Shown here one piece after another: positions 26,172-34,903 of a stretch of 51,865 nt of DNA (position 1 is the stretch's first letter; every line of letters begins with the position of its first letter). The notes beneath the pieces are model-generated. The model worked only from the letters and a program-made list of their open reading frames with translations, was not told the origin of the DNA and did not search any database. Made by a program: the position numbers and the translations under genes. The DNA is from an uncultured Acidimicrobiaceae bacterium (GTDB taxonomy: Bacteria > Actinomycetota > Acidimicrobiia > Acidimicrobiales > RAAP-2): NCBI GenBank assembly GCA_903894295.1, contig CAITPI010000131.1:1-51865 (forward strand), written 5' to 3'.

Positions 26172-27386
26172 GTGAGCGCCCAGCTTGATGTCAGCCGGTG
26201 GGATCCGTCCGACCCCGCCTTCCGGGCCGACCCCTATGCCTGGTATGGGGCGTTGCGACGGGACTCCCCGGTCCACTACCGGGAGGACGTCGGCTGGGTG
26301 GTCTCCCGGTTCGACGACGTGGAGGCGATCCTGCGCGACGACCGGTTCCAGGTGGCGACCCCGTCGCCCTGGCGGGAAGCCGTGGCGGCGGCCACGTCTC
26401 CGGCCCTCGGACTGCTCGGCGAGCACTCCCTGCTGTTTCTCGATGCCCCGGACCACACCCGGGTGCGCTCGGCCGTCTCGGGATCCTTCAGCCGGAGCCG
26501 CATCGCCCGGCTCCGGGACCAGGTGTCGGCCACCGTGGACCACCTGCTGGACCAGGTCGACGACGGGGAGGATTTCGACCTGGTGAAGGCGGTGGCCGAA
26601 CCCCTGCCCACCCTGACGGTCACCTCGATGCTGGGGGTGCCCGATGCCGACTGGTCACAACTCCACTCGTGGACGGTCGACATCACCGGGTTCGACGAGT
26701 TGCCCATCGCCTGGGACAAGCTGGCCGCGGCCGATGCCGCCGCCACCGAGTTCAAGGCCTACTGCGACGAACTTCTCGCCGAGCGCCGGCAGCATCCGGG
26801 AGACGACCTCGTCTCCGCCCTGGTGGCCTCAACCGTCCCGGGCGGGGGACTCGACGACGATGAAGTGGTGGCGCTGCTGATGCTGCTGCTGATCGCCGGC
26901 CACGACACGACGCTCTCGCTCGTCTCGTCGGGCATCAACGTGCTCCTCGAGCATCCCGGGGAAGCGGAGCGCCTGAGGGCCGACCCCGGTCTCGTGGTGT
27001 CGGCAATCGACGAGCTCCTGCGCTTCGAGAGTCCGCTGCAGGTGGCATCCGGCGGTGGGCGGTGGCCCACAGAGCCGGTCACCATGCACGGCATCACCAT
27101 GGAACCGGGCACGCCGGTCCGGCTGCTGTTGGGTTCGGCCAACCGGGACCCGGACGCCTATGAAGCGCCCGAGGTGCTCGACCTCTCCCGTCAGGGCCGA
27201 CCCCACCTGGCGTTCGGGCGGGGCACCCACTTCTGTCTGGGATCGGTGCTGGGCAAGCTCGAGGCCCAGGTGGCCATTCCGAAGATCCTTGACCGCTTTC
27301 CCCACCTGACCCGGGCGGTCGAAAAGGTCGAATGGCGCCCGTCCTTCACGGTCCGCCAGCTCACCGGCCTGATGGTCCGGCCCTGA
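26172..27386 (+). CDS. Cytochrome P450
   Basis: A soluble bacterial-type P450 of 404 residues. Visible are the I-helix oxygen-activation motif AGHDTT, the K-helix ELLRF (ExxR), and the heme-binding loop FGRGTHFCLGS with the cysteine ligand. FLDAPDHTRVRSAVSGSFS in the C-helix is typical. The substrate cannot be told; neighbours suggest hydrophobic compounds. The GTG at 26172 appears leaderless (TACATT at 26159-26164, 7 nt upstream, no Shine-Dalgarno). No ferredoxin gene is adjacent. Confidence 0.95.
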   Translation: MSAQLDVSRWDPSDPAFRADPYAWYGALRRDSPVHYREDVGWVVSRFDDVEAILRDDRFQVATPSPWREAVAAATSPALGLLGEHSLLFLDAPDHTRVRSAVSGSFSRSRIARLRDQVSATVDHLLDQVDDGEDFDLVKAVAEPLPTLTVTSMLGVPDADWSQLHSWTVDITGFDELPIAWDKLAAADAAATEFKAYCDELLAERRQHPGDDLVSALVASTVPGGGLDDDEVVALLMLLLIAGHDTTLSLVSSGINVLLEHPGEAERLRADPGLVVSAIDELLRFESPLQVASGGGRWPTEPVTMHGITMEPGTPVRLLLGSANRDPDAYEAPEVLDLSRQGRPHLAFGRGTHFCLGSVLGKLEAQVAIPKILDRFPHLTRAVEKVEWRPSFTVRQLTGLMVRP

Positions 27387-27444
27387 GGCGAATCCCGGGG
27401 TCGCCCCGGTGACCGGCCGGTTCCCGGCCAGACCAACTACTCGG

Positions 27445-28014
27445 TCACTCCGTCCCAGGCGCCCCGTTGCCCGGTCCGTCTTCGACCGGACCGCCTTCGA
27501 CCGGGCCGGGTCTGCCATCAGTGGCGTCCTGTCCCGGCCGGCCGGTCGCTTCGATGTTCATGGCCGTCTGCAGGGTCAAGAGCTGCTGGAGGATCTTCTC
27601 GATGGCAAGATCCTGGGCTTCGAGGTGGGCCTGGATCTCCTCCGACTCATGGAGGATGGCGTCCGCATCCTTGTAGGTCGCCTCGGCCCGGATGTCCGAG
27701 GCGGCGCTCAGGATGTTCTGGCCGACGATGATGATGGAGAGCAGGACCAACTGCAGGAAGGTCTGGGCGATCCACGAGATGATGGTGATCACGTTGCCGC
27801 TGGCCAGGGCGGACGGCAGGGAGATCAGGGCGATGATGGCGAAGATGTAGGCGCACCACATGGTGCCCACCCCGGCCGTGATCTTGAGGGCCAGCCACGA
27901 GTTGAACCGGGCCATCGCACTCTGGCTCGGCAGTTGCTCCGCCACCGTCACCGGGGCGTGGGCCTTGCGCACCTCGATGTGCGGGTGCGGCTGGTGTTGG
28001 AAGAGTTTCGACAT
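27445..28014 (-). CDS. Two-helix membrane protein, DUF1003-like
   Basis: The 189-residue protein has two hydrophobic helices (about 52-78, AGVGTMWCAYIFAIIALISL; and 85-110, VITIISWIAQTFLQLVLLSIIIVG), followed by QNILSAASDIRAEATYKDADAILHE and a helical region. This layout (two helices, then a QN motif and a charged coiled region) resembles DUF1003 proteins, but the match is only by pattern. The last ~30 residues are Gly/Pro/Glu repeats (GPVEGGPVEDGPG). The start at 28014 opens MSKLFQHQ. Function unknown. Confidence 0.7.
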   Translation of the reverse strand: MSKLFQHQPHPHIEVRKAHAPVTVAEQLPSQSAMARFNSWLALKITAGVGTMWCAYIFAIIALISLPSALASGNVITIISWIAQTFLQLVLLSIIIVGQNILSAASDIRAEATYKDADAILHESEEIQAHLEAQDLAIEKILQQLLTLQTAMNIEATGRPGQDATDGRPGPVEGGPVEDGPGNGAPGTE

Positions 28015-28094
28015 GTCCGCATGGTCCCACTGCGTCCGCAACGGGACCGGGATATCCGACCCGAAGGTCCGGCGGTATCCGTCGGCGGATGGGA

Positions 28095-28889
28095 TCAGGG
28101 GAGCAGCCGGTCCCGGAAGAAGGTGAGGACCTGATCGAGGGCGTCGCGGGTGGGCGTCCCGGGCCGGTCGTCGAGGTCTTCGGTCAGGACCGAGTGGGCC
28201 TGGGTCTTGTGGCCGTGGGGATTGCCCGGCGACGAGTCCAACTCGACTCCGATGAAGGACTCCCCGAGCAACGTTCGCAGCGAGTCGAAGCGCTCGGGCG
28301 GGCTGGCCTTGTCACCACTGAAGCGGAGTCCGAGCACGCACACGCCCGCCGCCGCCCGTTCCCGGACCCGGGCCAGGTCTTGCGGTGACAGTCCGACGTC
28401 CCGCTTGCGGGCCAACCCCAACGGGAAGGGCACACTCGGCTGGGAGAGCACCGGGGCGATGACGTGGTCGTCGACCATCATGCCGAGGGCAAAGCCTCCT
28501 GTGAAGCACATGCCGACCGCGCCCACCCCCGGACCGCCACAGGTCTCGAACTCGTGGCGGGCGAGGGCCTTCAGCCAGGTGGTGATCGGACTGGTGGTGT
28601 CGAGGGCGAGACAGTTGAACTCACGGGAGATGCAGACCTGGGTCATGGAGCGGCCGACGTATCCCCCGGTGCGGGCCCGGCCGTCCTCACCGAACAGGTG
28701 GGGCAGCACGGCGGTGAGACCGAGGTCGGCCACCATGCGGGCAAATCGCAGCACGGCCGGAGTGATGCCGGGGATCTCGGACATGATGATGACGGCCGGT
28801 CCGGAGCCGAGCCGGTAGATCGTGCGGGTGGCACCATCTGCGGTGAACGACGTGGTTTCGAATCCGGCAAACACATCTTCGGTGACCAT
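28095..28889 (-). CDS. Dienelactone hydrolase family protein
   Basis: An alpha/beta hydrolase of 264 residues in the DLH subclass, which uses a Cys-His-Asp triad. GMCFTGGFAL holds the nucleophile Cys, FSGDK the likely Asp, and KTQAHSVL the likely His. IIMSEIPGITPAVLRFARMVADLGLTAVLPHLFG is the typical N-terminal part. DLH enzymes open lactones in aromatic or chloroaromatic breakdown, but many members have other substrates. The ATG is predicted leaderless: TAGGTT lies 6 nt upstream on the minus strand, without Shine-Dalgarno. Confidence 0.9.
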   Translation of the reverse strand: MVTEDVFAGFETTSFTADGATRTIYRLGSGPAVIIMSEIPGITPAVLRFARMVADLGLTAVLPHLFGEDGRARTGGYVGRSMTQVCISREFNCLALDTTSPITTWLKALARHEFETCGGPGVGAVGMCFTGGFALGMMVDDHVIAPVLSQPSVPFPLGLARKRDVGLSPQDLARVRERAAAGVCVLGLRFSGDKASPPERFDSLRTLLGESFIGVELDSSPGNPHGHKTQAHSVLTEDLDDRPGTPTRDALDQVLTFFRDRLLP

Positions 28890-28978
28890 GGGTCCAACCT
28901 AGTGTTTGCCCCGGTCGCCTGTCGGCCTGACCGGTTCGGCGCCGGCCGGTCGTGATCGCCCGGATGGAACCGTGGTGC

Positions 28979-29788
28979 TCAGGCGAGAGCGAGATCGACC
29001 ACCACCGGTCGGTGGTCGGATCCCGAGTGGGGTCCCACCCGGGCCGAGGTGACCCGGACCGGCGGGGTGACGAGCACGTGGTCGAGTTGGCTATGGGGCC
29101 GGTGCGTCGGCCACGTGGGTTGGGCGATGGCCCGACGCCATCCGGGCAGCATCAGGCTGACGGGTGGCCCCCAGCAGTTCATGTCTCCGGCCACCACCGC
29201 CGGAGTCGTCGTGGCCGGGAGCAGGTGCCACAGGCGCCGGAAGTGGAGCGGGGACCCGAAGGTCAGGTGTGACATGTGCACTCCGGTCACGAGCAGGGAG
29301 CGGGCTCCGAGCGGAGTTTCGGCGAACAGTACGGCCCGGGCCGACCGGTCCCGGCGAAGTCGGGGGAGGTCGGTGGCCGAGGCGTTGGTCATGGTCACCC
29401 GGGCCAGGAGGGCCATGCCCCAGGTACCGGGCACGGCCGGCCGGTCCCGCCGGGGCCGTTTGGCCCGACTGCCCTCCAGACGCATGGCGTCCGCCATCTG
29501 GCCGGGCCGGGGTCCCCACCGCCCGTCGGCGTCGGGGTCCGGAGCAAAACGCACACCCCGGGCAAGGGGAACCTCGAGAACCGCCTGATAGCCGAGGGTC
29601 GCCACCAGCTGGTCCACCAGTCCCGACCCGTCATCGGGGGTCCAGCACTCCTGAAGCACCAGCACGTCGGCATCAAGGGCCGCCACCGTGGCCACGACGT
29701 CGTAGGGGCGGGCCCAGCCATCGACGCCGAGGTGCAGGTTGAAGGTGGCCAGCCGGAGGGAGTCGGGTCCCGACGGTGACGAAGCCAT
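28979..29788 (-). CDS. Endonuclease/exonuclease/phosphatase family protein
   Basis: The 269-residue protein has the metal-dependent EEP fold: LRLATFNLHLGV (Asn of the metal site), DVLVLQECW (Glu), VTGVHMSH, VVAGDMNCWGPP (Asp/Asn) and GSDHRPVVVDLAL (terminal Asp-His). The substrate may be a nucleic acid, sugar phosphate or phospholipid; the sequence does not decide. There is no signal peptide. The start at 29788 is chosen because the family fold begins within 15 residues. It is divergent from the LLM oxidoreductase gene; a CCCGGACG/CGTCCGGG hairpin lies between them (29820-29839). Confidence 0.88.
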   Translation of the reverse strand: MASSPSGPDSLRLATFNLHLGVDGWARPYDVVATVAALDADVLVLQECWTPDDGSGLVDQLVATLGYQAVLEVPLARGVRFAPDPDADGRWGPRPGQMADAMRLEGSRAKRPRRDRPAVPGTWGMALLARVTMTNASATDLPRLRRDRSARAVLFAETPLGARSLLVTGVHMSHLTFGSPLHFRRLWHLLPATTTPAVVAGDMNCWGPPVSLMLPGWRRAIAQPTWPTHRPHSQLDHVLVTPPVRVTSARVGPHSGSDHRPVVVDLALA

Positions 29789-29893
29789 GGCCCAGTGTGT
29801 CACCACCACCCCGCCCTCACCCGGACGTCTCCGTCCGGGCCGCATCTTCACCTTTCCGTCCCTGTCCACATGACGCCGTGTCAACATGAAGAG

Positions 29894-30919
29894 GTGAAGA
29901 TCGACACGCAACTCCTGGGCCTGGCCGATGCCGCCGACCATGCCCGCCGTCTCGAGTCGATCGGCGTGGACGGGGCGTTCACCTTTGAAGGTCCCCACGA
30001 CGTCTTTGTGCCCCTCGTCCTGGCGGCACCGGCCACGACCACCCTGGAACTGGCCTCCAACATTGCGGTGGCCTTCCCCCGCAACCCGGTCCAGCTGGCC
30101 CATCTCGCCTACGACCTCCAACTCCTGGCCCAGGGTCGCTTCACCTTGGGCCTCGGCACCCAGATCCGGGCCCAGGTCGAGAAGCGCTACGGCGCCGCCT
30201 TCGAACGGCCGGTGGCGAGGATGCGGGAACTCATCGCGGCACTGCGGGCCATCTTTGCCACCTGGGAGACCGGGGTGCCGCTCGATTTCCGGGGCGAGTT
30301 CTACTCCCACACCCTGATGCCGCCGCTCTTCAACCCGGGCCCCCACCCCTTCTCCATGCCGCCGATTGCCCTTGGAGCGCTCGGACCCCAGATGGTCGCT
30401 CTGGCGGCCGAAGTGGCGGACGGCCTGCTGGTCATGCCGTTCAACTCGGCGGACCACCTGCGTCAGCGCACCTTGCCGGCCATGGAACAGGGTCTGGCCC
30501 GGGCCGGCCGGGACCGTTCGAGCCTGGTCGTGACCGGGGAGGTCATCGTCTGCTGTGGACGGAGCGACGAAGAGCTCGAGATGGCCCGGACGGCCGGGAA
30601 GTGGCTGCTTGCCTTCTACGGCTCCACCCCGGCCTACCGTCCGGTGCTCGAAGTGGAGGGGTGGGCGGACCTGCAGGGAGAACTCAACCGACTCTCCAAG
30701 GCCGGACGGTGGGACGAGATGCCGGGCCTGATCAGCGACGAGATCCTCGATACCCTGGCTGCCGTCGGGTCGCCCCAACGGGTCGCCGAACGGATTGTCG
30801 AGAGGTTTGGCTCGCTGGTCGACCGGGTGGCCTTCTACACGCCCTACGTTGTGGCCGAGGAGACCCTCGCCGAACTGGTGACCGCCTTGCGTTACGCAGT
30901 CAAAGGAGTGACGTCATGA
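29894..30919 (+). CDS. LLM-class F420-dependent oxidoreductase
   Basis: A luciferase-like TIM-barrel flavin/F420 oxidoreductase of 341 residues. It begins KIDTQLLGLADAADHARRLESIGVDGAFTFEG, with the family segments TLELASNIAVAFPRNPVQLAHLAYDLQLLAQGRFTLGLGTQI and PPIALGALGPQMVALAAEVADG. This pattern fits an actinobacterial F420-dependent subfamily (TIGR03617 type). The GTG at 29894 is chosen by alignment to the family start; CAACAT lies 6 nt upstream as a weak -10. An ATG at 29870 is possible. Its stop overlaps the next gene by ATGA, so the two act together. Confidence 0.88.
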   Translation: MKIDTQLLGLADAADHARRLESIGVDGAFTFEGPHDVFVPLVLAAPATTTLELASNIAVAFPRNPVQLAHLAYDLQLLAQGRFTLGLGTQIRAQVEKRYGAAFERPVARMRELIAALRAIFATWETGVPLDFRGEFYSHTLMPPLFNPGPHPFSMPPIALGALGPQMVALAAEVADGLLVMPFNSADHLRQRTLPAMEQGLARAGRDRSSLVVTGEVIVCCGRSDEELEMARTAGKWLLAFYGSTPAYRPVLEVEGWADLQGELNRLSKAGRWDEMPGLISDEILDTLAAVGSPQRVAERIVERFGSLVDRVAFYTPYVVAEETLAELVTALRYAVKGVTS

Positions 30920-31854
30920 CCGGACTTCCCTATCCCCCCGCACCGGGCCCCGATGCCCCCTACGACGAGTTCGCCTACTTCACCGAGAACGCCCGGGAAG
31001 CCGGTCTGCCCTGGAGAGGCCAGCCGACGGTGGCCCGGCACTTCGTCGAGGTGGCTCCGGGCCAGTCGGTAAGCGCCTTGCGCTGGGGCACATCCCCGGT
31101 GGAACTGGTGCTGCTCCACGGTGGGGGCCAGAACGCACACACCTGGGACACCGTCGCCCTGGCTCTCGACCGGCCACTGGTCGCCCTCGACCTGCCGGGC
31201 CACGGGCACTCGGACTGGCCGGGCCAGGCCAACGGACTGAGCCCCGATGGCATGGCCGACAACGTGGCGGCCGCCCTGGTGGCACTCGGAACCGGCCCCC
31301 GCCCGGTGGTCGGCATGTCCCTCGGCGGCGCCACGGCGATCGCCCTGGCCGCCCGGCACCCCCACCTCGTGGCTCGCCTGATGCTGGTCGACATCACCCC
31401 GGGGGTCGACCGGGAGAAGACGTCGGACATTGCGGCGTTCCTGTCCGGGCCGGAGACCTTTGCCACCTTCGACGAGATCCTCGAACGCACCATCCAGTTC
31501 AACCCGACCCGGTCGGTGGCTTCGTTGCGGCGCGGTGTCCTCCACAACGCCGTCGAGCGCGAAGACGGCACGTGGACCTGGCGCCACCAGATCGGCCGAC
31601 CCACCGCCCAGACCGGACTGCACGTCGAACGGGTCGAGTTCGCTTCACAGTGGGACGACCTCGGGGAAATCGCGGTGCCGGTCATGCTGGTCAGGGGATC
31701 GCGTTCGCCGGTGGTTGACGACGCCGACGTGGCCGAGTTCACCCGGCGTCGACCCGACGACCGGGTGGTGGTCGTGGAAGACGCCGGCCACAGCATCCAG
31801 GGCGACCAGCCCCTGGAGTTGGCCCGCCTCGTCAACACGTTTCTGGACGCCTAG
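30916..31854 (+). CDS. Alpha/beta hydrolase
   Basis: The 312-residue protein has the fold's oxyanion strand VLLHGGGQNAHTW, nucleophile elbow VVGMSLGGATA (Ser), acid-bearing strand VMLVRGSRSPVV and catalytic His in VVVEDAGHSIQGD. Such enzymes hydrolyse esters, amides or C-C bonds; the substrate is not evident. AAAGGAGTGACGTC precedes the ATG and overlaps the end of the LLM oxidoreductase gene (ATGA). The pair may oxidise and then cleave one compound, which is inference from the coupling. Confidence 0.9.
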   Translation: MTGLPYPPAPGPDAPYDEFAYFTENAREAGLPWRGQPTVARHFVEVAPGQSVSALRWGTSPVELVLLHGGGQNAHTWDTVALALDRPLVALDLPGHGHSDWPGQANGLSPDGMADNVAAALVALGTGPRPVVGMSLGGATAIALAARHPHLVARLMLVDITPGVDREKTSDIAAFLSGPETFATFDEILERTIQFNPTRSVASLRRGVLHNAVEREDGTWTWRHQIGRPTAQTGLHVERVEFASQWDDLGEIAVPVMLVRGSRSPVVDDADVAEFTRRRPDDRVVVVEDAGHSIQGDQPLELARLVNTFLDA

Positions 31855-31892
31855 AGCCCGACGCCTGAGGCACCGGTCCAAAGGGCGGAGGT

Positions 31893-32678
31893 TCAGGTGG
31901 CCCGGCCCGCCGGATCGAGGCGGAAGCCCACGCCCCGCACCGTGACGATGTAGCGCGGCCCCCCGGGGTTGGGCTCGAGTTTGTTCCGCAGACGGTAGAT
32001 GTGGGTGTCCAAGGTGCGCGAGTCGGTGAGTTCGGTGTCCGGCCACAACAGGTCGATCAACTCCTCGCGCCGACGGACCCGCCGGGCCGGATGGAGCAGC
32101 AGACCGAGCAGGTCGAACTCCTGACGCGAAAGGTGCACGGTCTCGCCGCTGCGTCGTACTTCCCGCCGGTGGAAGTCCACCTCGACGTCGCCGAACACCA
32201 TCCGGTCCGGGCTCTCCCCCGAATCGGCCGGGGGACCGGCCGCCGGGCCGGATACGGTGACCGGGCCGGGCATCGGCGGAAGCGGAGCGGAGGCCCGACG
32301 GAGGATGGCGTGGATGCGGGCCACCAGTTCGCGGAGCCGGAACGGTTTGGTCACATATCCGGCGGCCCCGAGCTCGAGCCCGAGCACAACGTCGAGTTCG
32401 GAGTTGATGGCACTGACCATGATGATGGGCACCGGCGAGATGTTCTGGAGGCGCCGGCAGACTTCGGTCCCGTGGATGCCCGGCAGCATCAGGTCGAGCA
32501 GGACGATGTCGGGCCGCTGCTCCTCGAAGGCCTCGATACCCTGCCGTCCGTCCTCGGCGACCCGGACGTGGAACCCTTCACGGCTGAGGCCCAAGGTCAG
32601 GGCCTCCCGATAGGACTCTTCGTCGTCGATGACGAGGACGGAGATGGTGTCGCTCGGCGCAACCAGGGACGGCGTCAT
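31893..32678 (-). CDS. OmpR/PhoB-family response regulator (canonical receiver)
   Basis: The 261-residue protein has an N-terminal receiver with VLVIDDEESYREAL (acidic pocket), phospho-acceptor Asp in IVLLDLMLPGIHG, PIIMVSA (Ser/Thr) and YVTKPF (Lys). A Pro/Gly-rich linker (about 130-165) leads to a C-terminal winged helix (LSRQEFDLLGLLLHP, DSRTLDTHIYRLRNKLEP, VRGVGFRL). No histidine kinase is in the window. The start is ATG 32678, or the adjoining TTG at 32681; TACGAT (complement of 32688-32693) is the probable -10. GGTGAAGTGAAC (32698-32709) just upstream could be its own operator. Confidence 0.93.
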   Translation of the reverse strand: MTPSLVAPSDTISVLVIDDEESYREALTLGLSREGFHVRVAEDGRQGIEAFEEQRPDIVLLDLMLPGIHGTEVCRRLQNISPVPIIMVSAINSELDVVLGLELGAAGYVTKPFRLRELVARIHAILRRASAPLPPMPGPVTVSGPAAGPPADSGESPDRMVFGDVEVDFHRREVRRSGETVHLSRQEFDLLGLLLHPARRVRRREELIDLLWPDTELTDSRTLDTHIYRLRNKLEPNPGGPRYIVTVRGVGFRLDPAGRAT

Positions 32679-32808
32679 CAAGGGAGAATCGTAAAGAGGT
32701 GAAGTGAACCCGAAGCGAGTTTCGGGCGTCCGGGACGTGATCCTTGCGTGAATTCGGGGGCCGGTCGCCCCGAATCACCAGCGAGCAGGCCAATCGGTCC
32801 GGGACGGA

Positions 32809-33186
32809 TCAGAGATGGATGCCGAGGGCCAGGCCAAGGGCCACGCCGGCCAGGGAGAACACCAGCGAGAAGGCCACGTTCCGGCCCGCCGTGGCCCACC
32901 GGCCGCTTTCGGCCAGGGCCACGGTGTCGTAGGAGAAGGTGGAGAACGTGGTGAACGCTCCGGTGATGCCGGTGCCGCCGAATGTCTGCCAGGAGGCGGA
33001 GACGCCGTGGTGCTCGGCCCATCCGGCCAGAAAGCCGAGCAGGAAGCTGCCGGAGACGTTGATGACCAGGGTGCCCAGCGGAAAGTTCCGCCGGTGACGA
33101 TCCTGGACCAGCCGGTCCACGAAGTGACGGAGACAGGCCCCGGCCGCCCCACCCACCAGGAGCCCGGCGACGATCATGACGGGCAT
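32809..33186 (-). CDS. crcB: Fluoride exporter subunit CrcB/Fluc
   Basis: Fluc channels are dual-topology dimers of four-helix subunits that let fluoride leave the cell. The 125-residue protein has GGAAGACLRHFVDR, LGTLVINVSGSFLLGFL and GITGAFTTFSTFSYDTV, including the polar-track Asn and the Phe-box phenylalanines. The start at 33186 overlaps the end of the other crcB by 13 nt. The two genes form the two-subunit arrangement common in Gram-positives. Confidence 0.95.
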   Translation of the reverse strand: MPVMIVAGLLVGGAAGACLRHFVDRLVQDRHRRNFPLGTLVINVSGSFLLGFLAGWAEHHGVSASWQTFGGTGITGAFTTFSTFSYDTVALAESGRWATAGRNVAFSLVFSLAGVALGLALGIHL

Positions 33187-33713
33187 CCGTCCGAAGGGTC
33201 GTGCCCATTGGTCGGATGTCCCCGGTCGCCGGCGTCGCCCAGGTCACCCAGGCTGTCCGGGTCCGGAACAGGGAGGGAAGGTTTCCCTTCGGCCCCGATG
33301 CGGCCTACGGCAATGCCGGCCACCACGGCCCCGAAGCCCACCACCAGCGTGATGGCGAGGTAGGCGACGGCCAAGCCGGGATCGCCGTGGCGGCCCCGTT
33401 GGGCGATCTCGAGCATCAGGGTGGACCAGGTGGTGAGGCCACCGCAGAAGCCGATGGCCACCAGCGGCCGCAAAGCTGTCGTCGGCCGCCAGCGCTCGAC
33501 CACCAGGGTGAGGATCAGGCCCAGGACGAAACCGCCCCCGACGTTGGCCACCAGCGTGGCCCAGGGGAACCCGTTGGTAGCCACCGGCCAGAGGCGGGCC
33601 AGGCCGTAGCGGGCGAGCGTGCCGGCCGCCCCACCCACGGCGATCAGTCCGTAGCGGCCGAGCGGTTCGCTCCAGGTAGTCGGCCGGGCCGATCGGGAAT
33701 CCGTGGGCATCAC
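33174..33713 (-). CDS. crcB: Fluoride exporter subunit CrcB/Fluc, second subunit
   Basis: The 179-residue protein has the Fluc core GGAAGTLARYGLARLWP, WATLVANVGGGFVLGLIL and GFCGGLTTWSTLMLEIAQRG. In this copy the Phe-box positions read TTWSTL rather than TTFSTF, so the two subunits are not equivalent and a heterodimer with the downstream CrcB is likely. A ~40-residue acidic/polar C-terminal tail is unusual for the family. GTG at 33713 appears leaderless (TAGCCT about 8 nt upstream). No fluoride riboswitch motif is visible upstream. Confidence 0.92.
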   Translation of the reverse strand: MMPTDSRSARPTTWSEPLGRYGLIAVGGAAGTLARYGLARLWPVATNGFPWATLVANVGGGFVLGLILTLVVERWRPTTALRPLVAIGFCGGLTTWSTLMLEIAQRGRHGDPGLAVAYLAITLVVGFGAVVAGIAVGRIGAEGKPSLPVPDPDSLGDLGDAGDRGHPTNGHDPSDGCPS

Positions 33714-33788
33714 CGGCGGTCAGGCTATCCCCAACCGGGCCGGGGCCGGGGCCCCGGTGGGTGCGGACCGTCGGAAGCGCGGCGGCCG

Positions 33789-34571
33789 TCAGGCCTTGAA
33801 GCGGAAACCGATGCTCCGCACCGTGACGAGGTGCACCGGATCCGATGGTGTGGCCTCGATCTTCTTGCGCAACCGTTTGACGTGGGTGTCGAGCGTCCGG
33901 CTGTCGGCCTTCGAGGCGTCGCGCCAGATCCGGTCGATGCACTGTTGTCGGGTGACCACCCGCCCGCCCTGGGAAACGAGCAGGGCCAGCAGGTCGAACT
34001 CCTTGCGGGAGAGGTCGAGCAGCCGACCACCGGACCGGGCTTCCCGGGTGGAAAGGTCGATCGTGATCGGGCCCACGGAGAAGGAAGTGGCGGCGGCGAC
34101 AGGGGTGTGGGGCACGAGATCGATCCGGCGCAGGACGGCCCGGATGCGGGCCACCAGTTCCCGCGACCGCAGGGGCTTGACCATGAGATCGGCCGCTCCC
34201 GCCTCGAGGCAGTTGGCAACGTCGACGGTCGCCGACGGGGTGGACATCATGATGACCGGACAGGCCGGCAGGTAGGTCGTCAACGTCCGGAACACCTCGG
34301 TGGCGGTCCCGGCGGGAAGGTCCATGTCGAGCAGGATCAGGGCGGGCGAGTGGGCCCGGGCGAGAGCGACTCCCGATTCGGCTTCGGTGGCCGTGATGAC
34401 GTGGTAGCCCTCCAGGGCGAGGTCGACCGCCAACAACTCCCGGATGGCGTGCTCGCCACTGATGACGAGAATCGAGGTGACCCGGCGCTCGTCACCACCG
34501 GCGTTCCGGTCCGGGCCGGAGGGAGAGGCTACGACCTGTTCGGAGCCGGAAGGCATCGCCACTCCGGTCAT
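33789..34571 (-). CDS. OmpR/PhoB-family response regulator with degenerate acidic pocket
   Basis: The 260-residue protein has a disordered ~30-residue N-terminus, a receiver domain and a winged helix (LSRKEFDLLALLVSQ, DSRTLDTHVKRLRKKIEA, TVRSIGFRFKA). The phospho-acceptor region ALILLDMDLPAG and the lysine in LMVKPLRSRELVARIR are kept. The first strand, normally V-D-D-E, reads LVISGEH, so the metal-binding Asp pair is missing. Such receivers usually do not follow the normal phosphorylation cycle. The start at 34571 is chosen because a leaderless micro-ORF ends on it with an ATGA overlap. No kinase is nearby. An 11-bp direct-repeat operator candidate lies about 135 bp upstream. Confidence 0.88.
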   Translation of the reverse strand: MTGVAMPSGSEQVVASPSGPDRNAGGDERRVTSILVISGEHAIRELLAVDLALEGYHVITATEAESGVALARAHSPALILLDMDLPAGTATEVFRTLTTYLPACPVIMMSTPSATVDVANCLEAGAADLMVKPLRSRELVARIRAVLRRIDLVPHTPVAAATSFSVGPITIDLSTREARSGGRLLDLSRKEFDLLALLVSQGGRVVTRQQCIDRIWRDASKADSRTLDTHVKRLRKKIEATPSDPVHLVTVRSIGFRFKA

Positions 34572-34651
34572 TCCGGGTCGCCCCGGCGCGGTGCCACCAT
34601 GGCCGCCGGGTAGGACGGGATCGGCCGGATTTCGCACCCACTGGCGGTCAT
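34568..34651 (-). CDS. Putative leaderless micro-ORF upstream of the response regulator
   Basis: A 27-codon frame (beginning MTASGCEIRP, ending RRGDPE) starts with ATG 8 nt after TAGGTT (complement of 34660-34665) and has no Shine-Dalgarno sequence. Its TGA overlaps the ATG of the response regulator (ATGA). It has no similarity I recognise and may act only to feed ribosomes to the regulator gene. The same arrangement occurs at 39813-39872 and 49924-49935. Confidence 0.4.
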   Translation of the reverse strand: MTASGCEIRPIPSYPAAMVAPRRGDPE

Positions 34652-34705
34652 GCCCGAAGAACCTAAGAAAGCCAGGTAAACCGTCCGCCATTTTGTTGTC
34701 ACAGT

Positions 34706-34724
34706 TTGGTGATCAGTTGGTGAT
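34706..34724. promoter_or_regulatory. 11-bp direct repeat, candidate OmpR/PhoB-type operator
   Basis: TTGGTGAT occurs at 34706-34713 and again at 34717-34724, an 11-bp period. Read on the minus strand this is ATCACCAACTG followed by ATCACCAAACT. PhoB/OmpR-family dimers bind tandem 11-bp direct repeats, so one of the two nearby response regulators is the likely binder. The site lies between the regulator gene (-) and pgi (+). The surrounding 34652-34903 has no gene apart from the predicted leader. Confidence 0.55.
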
Positions 34725-34903
34725 TTTCACCCCGGAAGGCCTGGTAAGGGCCTACGGCCGGAAATCCGGCCAATCTGCGCGAAGATCGGGACCGGACGTT
34801 GCGGTGGCACACCTGGTGTTGCGTGCATCAGGAAAGCCCCGAATCCGCCACAACATGACGCGACATCGATCCGGGTGCGGATCAGAAAGAACCGAGGACC
34901 ACC

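Noticed and set aside
33714-33788. Fluoride riboswitch upstream of the crcB genes
   Set aside because: The space is only ~75 nt, lacks the GGNGAUGG and ACCGCC-type conserved blocks in the right order, and the promoter sits 8 nt before the start codon.
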